From positions 62,001-126,000 of the forward strand of contig CAVXHJ010000020.1 in assembly GCA_963761435.1 (NCBI GenBank): a stretch of DNA of 64,000 nt, in the 5' to 3' direction. This document shows, one piece after another, positions 54,454 through 63,842 of the stretch (positions are counted from its first letter, which is position 1; every line of letters starts with the position of its first letter). A program made the translations under genes and the position numbers. A model generated the notes under the pieces. That model searched no databases and had not been told where the DNA came from. It worked only from the letters and a program-made list of their open reading frames with translations. This DNA is from Roseiarcus sp963761435 (lineage in GTDB: Bacteria > Pseudomonadota > Alphaproteobacteria > Rhizobiales > Beijerinckiaceae).

Positions 54454-54904
54454 ACCATCCTCGGTTCTGCCTGGCGGGTGGCTCGCGCTCCGCCCGATCT
54501 CACCACATTGCGCTCTGTTCGAATATTCAAAACACTACATTGAAGTAGAAGCACGTAAGCGTCGACAACATGAAGCTTTGGCAACACCTCCCGGTTTCGA
54601 CATTGATATTGTCTTACGGCGCTTGATCGAAAGATATCGTGCACAAAAAGGAGAAACTTTTATGACCCGAGGCGCCACGGCTCGTCGTCCTTGCGGATAG
54701 CCTCCTCATTTGCGTATTGAATCCGCTTCCGCTTGGTAAGCAACAAACCAGCTAGCCCGAATAGGGTCAGCCGTCAACTCGACCAAACGGCAATTCCTGA
54801 GCCCGATCGATCGCAAACGGCGCCTGAAATGCTCGGCTGTCGCGGCGCGATTCGATCGGGCCTCCGCGGCTTGCGGCCTTCGCGAAAAGATCGCAGGATA
54901 ACGT
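54454..54904. other. Gene-poor region with an AT-richer coding-like fragment
   Basis: Within this 451-base gap, about 54520-54660 is noticeably AT-richer than its surroundings. One plus-strand frame there stays open with plausible residues (ARKRRQHEALATPPGFDIDI, then VLRRLIERYRAQKGE) but has no start codon. An AAGGAG site at about 54649-54654 precedes a 12-codon frame ending at 54700. It may be a remnant of a transferred gene; I do not recognise it. Confidence 0.35.
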
Positions 54905-55957
54905 ATGGGGAGTCCTTCGTCGCCCTGTCTGCGTCGATTGCGCCTCAAGACCGAAGATTGCGCTCCCGCGGAATTGTTCCACCAGTGGCGCGGCGCGCTC
55001 GGCGAGGTGTTCGAAGTTCGCGCGACTCCCTCGGAGATCGCGACTTTCCAGGGCGAGATCGATGTCCACGCCTCGGCGCGCCATGTGCTGAGCGCGAGTC
55101 GGCACTCACCGCTTTCGCTCGTTCGCCGCTGTCCTGCCGCCGGCCAGGAAAGGTTTGCGATCTCGCTCCAGATCAATGGCTCGGCGGTCGGGCTTGCAGG
55201 CGACGGTCCGATGCGGACCGATCCCGGCGACATCATGTTTATCGACCTGTCCCAAGCGTTGACTATGCGGCAATCGTCGCCGGAGGGCTTGGTGGACGGG
55301 GTAACGCTATGGACGGCGCGCGACCGAATTCTGCCGCTCGTCTCCGACGAAAACGCGCTGCACGGTTTGGTCCTCAAGGCCGAGTCGCCCGCCGGAGCGG
55401 TGGTCGGTGCGACCATGCGGGCCTTCGCCGGGTCTGCGCCGAAGATGCGGCTGGCCGATTTTGACGCGGTCGCCGAGGGTCTGGTCGCTCTTGCGACCAA
55501 ATCGATCGCCCCTGTGGTCGCGCGAGCCGGCGATCTCGCGGTTACGCCGCCGCTGGCTTCGTTCGTGACCATACGCCGCTACATCGACCGCAAGCTCGCG
55601 ACGCCGGAATTGGGCGCGGATACGATCGCGGCCGAGTTTGGCCTGTCGCGCGCCTCGCTCTATCGCCTGTTTGAACCCGCTGGCGGCATCGCGAAATATA
55701 TCCGCAAGATGCGGCTGAGCCGGGCCTATCAGGAGATCACCGCGGCCGAATTCTCCAATCGACGGATCGGACACATCGCCTATCAGCTCGGGTTCAAGAA
55801 TGTGAGCGCTTTCAGCCGACTGTTTCACGAGATTTACGGCGTGACGCCGGGAGAGGCGCGCGAGCGCGCGCGGGAAACCGTTGCGAAGCCCGAATACGCC
55901 GTCCCGGCTCGGCCCGGCGAGTCGCTAACCCGCTGGCTCGACGCGCTTACCGGTTGA
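54905..55957 (+). CDS. AraC-family transcriptional regulator
   Basis: A 350-residue regulator. The N-terminal part (about 20-200) resembles the AraC-binding-like domain (EIDVHASARHVLSASRHSPL, GDIMFIDLSQALTM). The C-terminal DNA-binding domain (about 225-325) has two helix-turn-helix units: ADTIAAEFGLSRASLYRLFE and IGHIAYQLGFKNVSAFSRLF. It is transcribed alone; its target and ligand are unknown. Confidence 0.9.
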   Translation: MGSPSSPCLRRLRLKTEDCAPAELFHQWRGALGEVFEVRATPSEIATFQGEIDVHASARHVLSASRHSPLSLVRRCPAAGQERFAISLQINGSAVGLAGDGPMRTDPGDIMFIDLSQALTMRQSSPEGLVDGVTLWTARDRILPLVSDENALHGLVLKAESPAGAVVGATMRAFAGSAPKMRLADFDAVAEGLVALATKSIAPVVARAGDLAVTPPLASFVTIRRYIDRKLATPELGADTIAAEFGLSRASLYRLFEPAGGIAKYIRKMRLSRAYQEITAAEFSNRRIGHIAYQLGFKNVSAFSRLFHEIYGVTPGEARERARETVAKPEYAVPARPGESLTRWLDALTG

Positions 55958-56218
55958 GCCAAGTGGACGGCGCGCTTGACCCGCGTGACGCCGCTTAGCG
56001 GTTGCGCGGCAGCACGCTACGCAGTCGTCGGTGAAGAATCCCGGCTCGCCTGATTTTTCAGCTGATAGAGCATCGGGAAGTCATCGCGTTTGCAGGAAAG
56101 CAGCGTCCGAAGGCGTTCTTCACAGACGAACTCGAGCGAGTAGCGTGAAAGTTCGGCACGACAGCGTCGGTGGCTGGCCGCCGCAGACAAGTTCTGTTTG
56201 GCGACAATTCTCTCACCA

Positions 56219-57619
56219 CTACCTGTTCTTCCCCGCATACGGGTTCTCGCCACCGGAGCGCATCGACAGGCGGATGGGGACGCCCCTGAGGCCGAAGGTT
56301 TCACGCAGGCCGTTCACAAGGTAGCGCTTATAGCTCTCGGGTATGCTTCCGACGGCGCTCCCGAACAGGACGAAGAACGGCGGGCGCGCCTTCGGCTGGG
56401 TGATGTAGCGGATCTTGACCCTCCGCCCAGAGACGGCGGGCGGCGGCGTCGTGTCGATCACCGGCTTAAGCCATCGGTTGAGTTGCCCGGTCGAAATACG
56501 GGTGTTCCAGATCGCGTCCGTGCCGATGATCGCCTCCATCAGTCGGTCGAGATGGGCGCCGGTTAAGCCTGAAACGGGAACGACGCGCGTTCCACGCAAC
56601 TGCGGCAGCAGGCGGTCGGCCTCCGCGCGCAGTTCGCGCGCCCTATCGCTTTTGTTGTCGATCAAATCCCATTTGTTGAGGCCGATGACGAGCGCCCTGC
56701 CTTCCTGCTCGACCAGATCAGCGAGAGCGAGATCCTGCCGTTCGAATGGGACCGTGGCGTCGAGGAGCAGCACTACGATTTCTGCGAACCGGACGGCTCT
56801 CAGCGCATCCGCGACGGCGAGCTTTTCGATCTTCCCGACGACCCGTGAGCGCCGGCGCAGGCCTGCGGTGTCGAAGATCTTGAGCTTCCGCCCGCGCCAC
56901 TCGGCGTCGAGCCCGATGCTGTCTCGAGTAATGCCGGGCTCGGGCCCGGTCAGCAGACGGTCCTGACCGAGGATGTTATTGACGAGCGTCGATTTTCCGG
57001 CGTTCGGCCGTCCGAGCACTGCTATTCGGAGCGGCTTGGCGAGGTCGAGCTCGCTGCCATCCTCCTCGTCGCCGAGGACGAGCGGGGGGGCGGCTTCCTC
57101 TCCGTGCGGATCCAAGCGCGCGAGGCTCGGCAGGACTTCGACGAGTGCGTCATAGAGGTCGCCCAGGCCCTCGCCGTGCTCGGCGGAGAGCGCGATCGGG
57201 TCGCCAAGGCCGAGGCCGAACGCGTCATAGACGCCGTCGCGGCCGGAACCTCCCTCGGCCTTGTTGGCGATGACGATGATCGGCTTGCCGGCGCGGCGCA
57301 CGGCTTGAGCGAAATGCCGGTCGGCCCCTGTGAGGCCGGCCCGCGCATCGACGACGAACAGGATCACATCGCAGTCTTCCAGCGCGGCCTCCGTCTGCGC
57401 CCGCATCCGCCCGGCGAGCGTTTCAGGATCGCTCTCCTCGAGACCAGCCGTGTCGACAATGGTGAAGGCGAGATCGGCGAGCCGCGCGTCGCCCTCGCGC
57501 CGATCGCGGGTGACGCCCGGCTCGTCGTCGACCAACGCGAGCTTCCGGCCAACCAGCCGATTGAACAGCGTCGACTTGCCGACGTTCGGCCGGCCGATGA
57601 TCGCGACCTTGGCGCTCAT
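56219..57619 (-). CDS. der: Ribosome assembly GTPase Der (EngA)
   Basis: Der (466 aa) matures the 50S subunit. Two tandem G domains: first GRPNVGKST, DDEPGVTRD, DTAGL, NKAEG; second GRPNAGKST, DTAGLRRRS, NKWD. A C-terminal KH-like domain follows (about 365-450: ISTGQLNRWLKPVIDTTPPP). Both P-loops and switch regions are intact. It lies downstream of the TPR membrane protein gene, the usual alphaproteobacterial order. Confidence 0.96.
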   Translation of the reverse strand: MSAKVAIIGRPNVGKSTLFNRLVGRKLALVDDEPGVTRDRREGDARLADLAFTIVDTAGLEESDPETLAGRMRAQTEAALEDCDVILFVVDARAGLTGADRHFAQAVRRAGKPIIVIANKAEGGSGRDGVYDAFGLGLGDPIALSAEHGEGLGDLYDALVEVLPSLARLDPHGEEAAPPLVLGDEEDGSELDLAKPLRIAVLGRPNAGKSTLVNNILGQDRLLTGPEPGITRDSIGLDAEWRGRKLKIFDTAGLRRRSRVVGKIEKLAVADALRAVRFAEIVVLLLDATVPFERQDLALADLVEQEGRALVIGLNKWDLIDNKSDRARELRAEADRLLPQLRGTRVVPVSGLTGAHLDRLMEAIIGTDAIWNTRISTGQLNRWLKPVIDTTPPPAVSGRRVKIRYITQPKARPPFFVLFGSAVGSIPESYKRYLVNGLRETFGLRGVPIRLSMRSGGENPYAGKNR

Positions 57620-57661
57620 GTATCTTCAGCCGCTTCGGCCGGTTGACGCCGGCGTCGGGAA

Positions 57662-58324
57662 TTACTTCGCAGCGGTTCGGTTCGCGGCCACGAGTCCAAG
57701 CCAACGGCTCGCCAATTGCCGCTCGTCCTGTGAGACTTGAGGATCGCCGAGCACACCATCGAGCTGTTTGGCGGCGTCGTCATAATCGTTGCGGGCGAGC
57801 GCCAGCGCGGCGAGATCGAGCCTAGCCAGGCGACGAAAAGGTCCATCCGCAGCTGAAAGAGAGGTCAGCGCCGCCTCGCCTTTCTGTTCCTCGTCCGGAA
57901 TGCCGACCCGGAGCAGCGCCGCGCGAAGACGGGCGCCGTCGCGCAGCAGCGGGTCGATTGCGGCGTCGCCGGCAACCGCGTCAAAGGCGGCGGCAGCGCC
58001 CCGCGGATCGGTCTGAGCTTTGGCGCCGGCGGCAGCCATTTGCGCCAGGGCGCGATAGCCGCTCGGGGCCTGGGCTGCGATCGTGTCAAAACCCGCCTTT
58101 GCCTCGTCGAGCTTGCCGGCCTCGAGCGCCGCCAGCGCCTGCTGGAACTGGTCGCCCGCCGCCTGCCGCGCCTTTTCGCCCTCATATTGCCAATAGCGAA
58201 AGCCAGCCGCAGCGAGCACGATCACCGCAGCGCCGGCCAGGATCAGGTTTTGGTATTTCTTCCAGAATTCCGCCGCCTTGTCGCGCCGGACTTCCTCGTC
58301 AACTTCCTGAAAGATGTCACTCAT
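57662..58324 (-). CDS. Membrane-anchored TPR-like protein (YfgM-type)
   Basis: A 220-residue protein: N-terminal cytoplasmic segment MSDIFQEVDEEVRRDKAAEF, one transmembrane helix (about residues 28-47), then tetratricopeptide-like helical repeats in the periplasm. This is the TPR_21/YfgM family, a likely chaperone adaptor at the SecYEG translocon. It is 42 nt upstream of der on the same strand. Confidence 0.85.
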   Translation of the reverse strand: MSDIFQEVDEEVRRDKAAEFWKKYQNLILAGAAVIVLAAAGFRYWQYEGEKARQAAGDQFQQALAALEAGKLDEAKAGFDTIAAQAPSGYRALAQMAAAGAKAQTDPRGAAAAFDAVAGDAAIDPLLRDGARLRAALLRVGIPDEEQKGEAALTSLSAADGPFRRLARLDLAALALARNDYDDAAKQLDGVLGDPQVSQDERQLASRWLGLVAANRTAAK

Positions 58325-58482
58325 TCTCGGGTCGCCCTATCACAGCGGAACCGCGAAAGCGAGCCTGAGCGCCCGAGGGTGACGCGCTCGCGGCTAGGGG
58401 AGGTGAATAAAAAGTCAGAGGCGAGGTTTTAGCGCGCAAGGCTCGACGCCGCGCAAACAGGCGACGATATTAGCCGGAGTTC

Positions 58483-59934
58483 ATGGACTTGAAACCAATG
58501 CCCAGCGAACGCCGACCCGGAGCTGGCCTTTTGGCCTTGCGGGTTCTGGCGCGCGCCGTTCGGCCCGTCGTCGTGATCGCGCTTCTCGGGACCTCGGTCG
58601 CCCTTGTCTCGACCAGTCGGGGCGTGGCCGAGGATTCTGCGCCGCTTGTGTCGGCGGACCGCATCGAGGATCTGCCCACGACCGGGCCGGACCCGTTTCC
58701 CGCGATGGACAATTTTGCCTGGCGCGCATTCGTCGCGCTCAACTGGCCTTCCCTCGCCGATCCCGAACATCGCGGAATCGCGGATCGGGGCAAGACTCCC
58801 GGCGATCCCGGCCCACGGGTCTGGGAGACCTTCAAATCCCGGTATGAACTGTTTCAGGTCGGGCCCGACGGGCGCCCCACAGCCCCAAGGCCCTGGGCGA
58901 CCTACAGCGCGCGTAACCCCTGCGGGATTGATGCGGGCAGCCGATCCAAGACGCTCGCATCGTTCGAGCCGTTCCTGGATTTCAATCAATCCGCGTTTCT
59001 TCCCGGCGTCGCGGCCAATCCGCTGGTGGCGCAGAACCGCACCTACGTTCGCTACGAAGTGCGCATCAACGAGCCAGAATATTCGGCGCTTTCGCTCACC
59101 GGCTGGAGCCAGGCCGAGAACTTGCCTGACGCGGCTCACCCCGCGCATCTTCCCGCCGGTTCGATTGCCGTCAAGGCCGCGTGGCGCCTGCTGACTCCGG
59201 CGGACACACCGGCGATCAGGGCGCGCTATTACGTGGTCGAGAACACCGAAGTCGTCGACGTCGCCAAGTCGCTTGCCGCCGGTCGCACCGTCTGCTCGAC
59301 GAGCGACGTCGCCCTGGTCGGTCTGCACCTCGTCATCCGGACAAAGGATCGACCACAGGGCTTGTGGAGCAGCTTTGAGCACGTCGACAACGTGCCGCCG
59401 GTCGGCGAAGGCGGGGCGCGCGGGCCCGACGCCAAGGACGCGGGCGCGCCCTATTCCTTTTTTGATCCGGCGAAACCCGATCTCGGCCTCTGGCCGACGT
59501 TTGGCTCGCCCAGAACGCTCCCGGTCAGTCTTGAAAATCCGCCTAGCCTTCACCCTGAGCCGATGCAGGTGGTGCGCCGTCATCCTGTCCATCCATCGAC
59601 GATGGCGATGAACCGAGCCTATTGGGCGGCGCCGGGAATTAAGGGAACAGTGTGGGAGCATTACATGCTGGTCGCCAGCCAATGGCCGACCGTCACCGCT
59701 CCTGTCGATTCGCATAACGACGGCGGCTATTTTCCCGGAGCAACGCTTCCGCCGGACCCGGCGCGGGAGAACTACAAGTCTTCCGACGCCGACGGTCCGC
59801 CGAAGGAAAATCTGGTCAACACGACAATAGAGACATATCTGCAAGACCCGCCGTCGAGCTGCATGTCCTGTCATCAGAGCGTTTCCAACGCGCTCGGGCG
59901 GGACTTTGTCGGGATCCTCGCCTCCTTTCGGTGA
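58483..59934 (+). CDS. Exported cytochrome c family-like protein with C-terminal CxxCH
   Basis: A 483-residue exported protein with a hydrophobic signal segment (about residues 18-48). The bulk (DNFAWRAFVALNWPSLADPE, HPSTMAMNRAYWAA) has no enzyme domain I know, but near the C-terminus PSSCMSCHQSVSNALG gives one haem-binding CxxCH motif. Similar large proteins annotated as cytochrome c family occur in soil bacteria. An electron-transfer or oxidoreductase role in the periplasm is plausible. Confidence 0.75.
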   Translation: MDLKPMPSERRPGAGLLALRVLARAVRPVVVIALLGTSVALVSTSRGVAEDSAPLVSADRIEDLPTTGPDPFPAMDNFAWRAFVALNWPSLADPEHRGIADRGKTPGDPGPRVWETFKSRYELFQVGPDGRPTAPRPWATYSARNPCGIDAGSRSKTLASFEPFLDFNQSAFLPGVAANPLVAQNRTYVRYEVRINEPEYSALSLTGWSQAENLPDAAHPAHLPAGSIAVKAAWRLLTPADTPAIRARYYVVENTEVVDVAKSLAAGRTVCSTSDVALVGLHLVIRTKDRPQGLWSSFEHVDNVPPVGEGGARGPDAKDAGAPYSFFDPAKPDLGLWPTFGSPRTLPVSLENPPSLHPEPMQVVRRHPVHPSTMAMNRAYWAAPGIKGTVWEHYMLVASQWPTVTAPVDSHNDGGYFPGATLPPDPARENYKSSDADGPPKENLVNTTIETYLQDPPSSCMSCHQSVSNALGRDFVGILASFR

Positions 59935-59948
59935 AGCGGGCGCAGCGT

Positions 59949-60080
59949 TCAGGGTGCGTGCGAGACGAGCCTCGCGTCTAGGATGACGATATTGCCGCCG
60001 TCGAGGGTGAAGTCGATGGTGTCGCCCTGCAAGCGCCAATCTCGGATATGCGCCTCTGAGCGAGGGCCTGCGGCGATTGA
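59949..60080 (-). pseudogene. Possible gene-end remnant
   Basis: About 43 codons on the minus strand (SEAHIRDWRLQGDTIDFTLD, then GGNIVILDARLVSHAP and a stop at 59949) read like a protein C-terminus but no start codon or upstream coding sequence is seen. It lies in the 244-base gap before the HiPIP gene. Weak evidence. Confidence 0.3.
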
Positions 60081-60091
60081 CGGCGGGCGAA

Positions 60092-60108
60092 TTTAGAATC
60101 ATTCTAAA
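60092..60108. promoter_or_regulatory. Irr box / iron control element (ICE)
   Basis: A perfect 17-base palindrome, TTTAGAA-TCA-TTCTAAA, standing out as AT-rich in GC-rich DNA. It equals the consensus of the iron control element bound by the haem-dependent regulator Irr in rhizobia. It lies about 70 nt upstream of the HiPIP start, a sensible place for repression under iron limitation. Confidence 0.8.
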
Positions 60109-60178
60109 TATGGTGGAGCGGCCCGCACTTGGTGCGGCGAGCGCGCCTCGCGAGTTGGTCCCGACGGAGAAGACGCTC

Positions 60179-60445
60179 ATGGGTCAGACGTGCAACAACA
60201 ATTCCGGTGTCAGCCGCCGTTCCATCCTTCTGGCCGCTGCTGGCGCCGCGCCTCTGCTCGCGCTGACTGGCGGCGAAGCGCAGGCGAAACTGGCGATGAC
60301 CGCGGTTAAGTATCAGCCGGACCCAAAGGACGGAAAGCAGTGCGACGGCTGCAATTTCTTCGTCGCTCCCAATTCGTGCAAGATGGTCGACGGCGAAATC
60401 GCCCCGACCGGCTGGTGCTCTCTTTGGGTCAAGAAGCCGGCGTGA
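60179..60445 (+). CDS. High-potential iron-sulfur protein (HiPIP)
   Basis: An 88-residue protein with a twin-arginine signal (SRRSILLAAAGAAPLLAL) and a mature domain with the four cluster cysteines at positions 55, 58, 67 and 80 (CDGCNFFVAPNSC, then GWCSLW), typical of the small HiPIP family. It carries one 4Fe-4S cluster and moves electrons in the periplasm. ATG 60179 follows GGAGAAG. An Irr box upstream suggests expression only when iron is plentiful. Confidence 0.92.
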   Translation: MGQTCNNNSGVSRRSILLAAAGAAPLLALTGGEAQAKLAMTAVKYQPDPKDGKQCDGCNFFVAPNSCKMVDGEIAPTGWCSLWVKKPA

Positions 60446-60489
60446 AGCAATAGCGCTCGGCCGCGTCCGCGCCGGTCCCGGCAGGCCGC

Positions 60490-60897
60490 TCAACCGGGGC
60501 GCGTGAGCCGCCCCTCCGCCTCAATCTCGACCTTCATTTCCGGCCGGAGCAGCGCCGAGACGATGACGATCGTCGCCACGGGGCGAATCGCGCCGAAGAC
60601 TTCGCCCTGCACCCGCAGCACTGGCTCGCAATCCGCGGCGTCGGTGACGAAGGTGCGCAGTCGCACAACGTCGCCGAGTCCCCCGCCCGCCTCGGTCATC
60701 ACTCTGGTGAATGTCGCGTAGATGTTGCGTGTCTGCTCGGCGACGTCATCGGGCATCGCCATCCTTGTGTAGTCGTATCCGGTCGTCCCGGCGATGAGGA
60801 CCTCGTCGCCACGAATGAGCGCGCGCGAATAGCCGTAGAGCTTTTCGAACGGCGAGCCCGACGAAACGAGGCGGCGATCGGATCCCTCGTCGGTCAT
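60490..60897 (-). CDS. RidA-family protein
   Basis: A 135-residue YjgF/YER057c/UK114-family protein, start ATG 60897. Motifs: GYSRALIRGDEVLIAGTTG and a C-terminal VIVSALLRPEMKVEIEAEG; the Arg of the RidA active site (usually xx-R-x-x-V-x-V-x-x-L) is not clearly in place, so deaminase activity is uncertain. It overlaps the stop of the carboxylase gene by ATGA, hinting at a shared role in acyl-CoA or amino-acid catabolism. Confidence 0.85.
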   Translation of the reverse strand: MTDEGSDRRLVSSGSPFEKLYGYSRALIRGDEVLIAGTTGYDYTRMAMPDDVAEQTRNIYATFTRVMTEAGGGLGDVVRLRTFVTDAADCEPVLRVQGEVFGAIRPVATIVIVSALLRPEMKVEIEAEGRLTRPG

Positions 60898-62898
60898 GCG
60901 AACTCCATGATCGCCGCGTCGACCGCCAGCGAATCGCCTTCCTTGCACAGTATCGCCTTGATCGTCGCATCGCGTTCAGCGTTAATCACATTCTCCATCT
61001 TCATCGCTTCCACCATGCATAGCTGGTCTCCGGCTTTCACTTCCTGGCCGACCTTGACCGCGATCGCCTTGACCAGACCCGGCATCGGACACAGCAGGAA
61101 ACGTGAGCCGTCGATGTCCCTGCGCTCAATCATCAGCGCCGCCAGAGCGGCCTCGCGGCGGGTAAAGACGCGCGCATCGACCGCGACTCCGGCATGGGAG
61201 AGCGCATAGCCGTTGAGGATCGGGCGCGCCTGCACCGCGATCTCCACGCCGTCGACGGTTCCACGCCACAGCGGATCGCCCGGCGTCCAATCCGAATGAA
61301 CCTCAACCCTACGGCCGTCGCCAAGCACAATCTCGACCCCGGCCTTCTTGGGGTCGATCTCGAGCTCGATCCGGCTCGCGCCCATCGCCACCACCCGCTT
61401 CAGTTCGAAGCGAATCTGCTCGGGCTCCCGCAACTGCCCGGATATGAGTCGCTTTCGACCGTTGAGCGTGTGGTCGACGTGCGCGGCGACCGAGGCAAGC
61501 ATGAGCTCGGTTTCGCCCTTGGCGACAAGCGGATGGAAACCGTCCGGGAATTCTTCGGCGATGAACCCGGTCGAAAGCCGCCCTTCTCGCCAGCGAGGAT
61601 GCTGCATCAGCGCCGAGAGAAATGGAATGTTGTGGCGGATGCCGTCGATGACGAAAGCGTCGAGCGCAGTCGCCTGGGCGTCGATCGCGCCTGCCCGGTC
61701 GGGCGCGTGGGTGACGAGCTTGGCGATCATCGGATCGTAGTGGATCGAGATTTCCCCGCCCTCGTAGACGCCGGTGTCATTGCGAACGGTGACGCCATGT
61801 TTTGTCCCTTCGGGCGGCGGCCGGTATTTCACCAGGCGTCCGGTCGAAGGCAGAAAACCGCGTGTTGGGTCCTCGGCGTAGACGCGGCTCTCAACCGCCC
61901 ACCCTCTGAGCTGAACGTGGGCCTGCTTCAGGCGCAATGGCTCGCCCGCAGCGCTTCGGATCATCTCCTCGACGAGATCGACGCCGGTGATGAGCTCGGT
62001 CACTGGGTGCTCGACTTGCAGACGGGTGTTCATTTCGAGGAAATAAAAGCTCCGGTCCTGGCCCGCGACAAACTCGACGGTGCCGGCCGAATCGTAGTCG
62101 ACCGCTCGGGCGAGCGCGACCGCCTGCTCACCCATTCGCTGGCGCGTATCTTGGTCGAGGAGCGGCGAGGGCGCCTCCTCGATCACCTTCTGGTTGCGAC
62201 GTTGAATCGAACATTCGCGTTCGCCGAGATAAATGACATTCCCGTGCTTATCGCCCAGCACCTGAATCTCAACATGGCGCGGATTGACGATGAATTTCTC
62301 GACGAAAACCCGGTCGTCGCCGAAGGAGGATTTCGCCTCCGAGCGCGCTCGCGCGAAGCCCTCCGCGACCTCCTTGCGGGAATGGGCGATCCGCATGCCC
62401 TTGCCCCCGCCGCCGGCCGAAGCCTTGATCATGACCGGATAACCAATTTCGTCGGCTATCGCAGCGGCTTGCTCCGGCGATTCGATGACGCCGAGATAAC
62501 CCGGCACGGTCGAGACCTTGGCGGCGTTGGCGAATTTCTTCGAATTCGATCTTGTCGCCCATAGCCTCGATGGCTTTCGGGTTGGGCCCGATGAAAACGA
62601 TCTTCGCTGCGGCGAGAGCGTGGGCGAACGCGGCGCGCTCGGAGAGGAAGCCGTAGCCTGGATGGACCGCTTCGGCGCCGGTCGCCTTGCAGGCGTCAAC
62701 GATCTTGTCGATGACGAGGTAGGATAACGAAGCGGCGGGCGGGCCTATGGCGACCGCCTCATCGGCCATTTCGACATGGAGCGCGTCCTTATCGGCTTCC
62801 GAATAGACGGCGACCGTCTTGATGCCCATGCGGCGCGCCGTCTTGATGATGCGGCACGCGATCTCGCCACGGTTGGCGATGAGGATCTTCTTGAACAT
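60894..62898 (-). CDS. pccA: Propionyl/acetyl-CoA carboxylase biotin-containing subunit, frameshifted
   Basis: About 667 residues when repaired. Biotin carboxylase N-domain (FKKILIANRGEIACRIIKTA), ATP-grasp region with glycine-rich loop KASAGGGGKGMRIAHS, and catalytic EMNTRLQVEHPVTE; then a BT domain and a C-terminal biotinyl domain with biotin lysine in VEAMKMEN. One extra base near 62543-62547 separates GDKIE from SKKFANAAKVSTVPGYLG. The build is that of PccA or methylcrotonyl-CoA carboxylase alpha; PccA is favoured by the BT domain. The beta subunit is not in the window. Confidence 0.88.
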
Positions 62899-63029
62899 CA
62901 GCGCCCCATTCGGCGGAAAGCGCGCGCCTTCCAATCGGGCGTTTTATTGGAAGGGCGCGGGCGCGTAAACGTCCGTTGGGCGTCGCGGACGAGTACACAT
63001 CGAGCCAGGGCGCCGCTGTAGGGTCGCCT

Positions 63030-63287
63030 TCAATAGCAGACTTCCACCCGCCTCCAGGCGTTCTTCAGACGCGCGCGGGCGTCGTAGCAGCCAGCCGTCG
63101 GCCCCAGGACCGGCGAGGCGAACGGTGGTCCAGGCCATGGATATCCGCTGAAGCCGAAGTAGCCCGGCCCGACCCGCCAGGCGACGGGCTCGGGCGGGTA
63201 AACAAAGGGTTGAGCCTCGACCGGGCCGCCAAAGAGGACGCCAAGCCCGAGAGCAGCGGCAAAGAGCCTTGGTTCCGCTCTTGTCAT
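63030..63287 (-). CDS. Small secreted Pro/Gly/aromatic-rich protein
   Basis: An 85-residue protein starting at ATG 63287 with a good AGGAGGG site. Signal peptide to about residue 25 (GGPVEAQ). The mature part is rich in Pro, Gly, Tyr and Trp (PFVYPPEPVAWRVGPGYFG) and ends with Cys-containing YDARARLKNAWRRVEVCY, a pattern common in small rhizobial surface proteins. No known function. Confidence 0.6.
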   Translation of the reverse strand: MTRAEPRLFAAALGLGVLFGGPVEAQPFVYPPEPVAWRVGPGYFGFSGYPWPGPPFASPVLGPTAGCYDARARLKNAWRRVEVCY

Positions 63288-63401
63288 CCAGAGACCCTCC
63301 TCGATCGGGAGCAGCCGATTGAGCCACGTTGCCATCCGATAACGCGGCCGACCGCAGCCTGCAAGGCGTTCGCGCGATCGCGGCCGGACTCGCCAGCAAA
63401 G

Positions 63402-63842
63402 TTATCCGGTCGCCGCCGGCATCGGCCCGCCAATGCTCGGCCGGTTGCCCGAGGCGCGCGCCCTCACGGCCGCGAGGAACCAATTCGGCACGCTGTCGGC
63501 TTCCGCGAGCACATTGACCAGCGCGGCCAACGCTTCGACCGACTTGCATTCGTCGACACGGGTCAAAAGCCAAGCGGCTCGCTCTTCGTTGACCTCGCCC
63601 GCCGACAACTCCTGCCGAACGACGTGCCTCGCGATCATTTCAACAAAGAACTCTTTCCATTCCGGCGCGTTGTCCATACCTGCCCGCGCGACCGTGAAAA
63701 GCTCGTCTGCCGCTTCGCGGGTCACTTCGCCGCCGGCGAACACTTCTCGCCTCAGCCACGCGACATCCTGGGCGGTGACCCGGCGCCCGAGGATCATCGC
63801 GCTGATGATCGTCCGGCTCCTGTCGATTGCAAAACCCATCAT
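63402..63842 (-). CDS. Conserved hypothetical protein, helical
   Basis: A 146-residue soluble protein from ATG 63842 (GTG 63848 is an alternative), preceded by CAGG. It is helical, with GGEVTREAADELFTVARAG and EWKEFFVEMIARHVVRQE, then NEERAAWLLTRVDECK. Similar conserved proteins occur in alphaproteobacteria without assigned function. Not membrane-bound. Confidence 0.6.
   Translation of the reverse strand: MMGFAIDRSRTIISAMILGRRVTAQDVAWLRREVFAGGEVTREAADELFTVARAGMDNAPEWKEFFVEMIARHVVRQELSAGEVNEERAAWLLTRVDECKSVEALAALVNVLAEADSVPNWFLAAVRARASGNRPSIGGPMPAATG

Noticed and set aside
56017..56304. A 95-residue minus-strand frame between the AraC gene and der
   Set aside because: Partly overlaps the der 3' end, has no ribosome-binding site and no recognisable family; left out.
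58429..60180. A 583-residue minus-strand reading frame opposite the cytochrome-like gene
   Set aside because: Antisense shadow; the plus strand has a signal peptide and a CxxCH motif with proper codon pattern.
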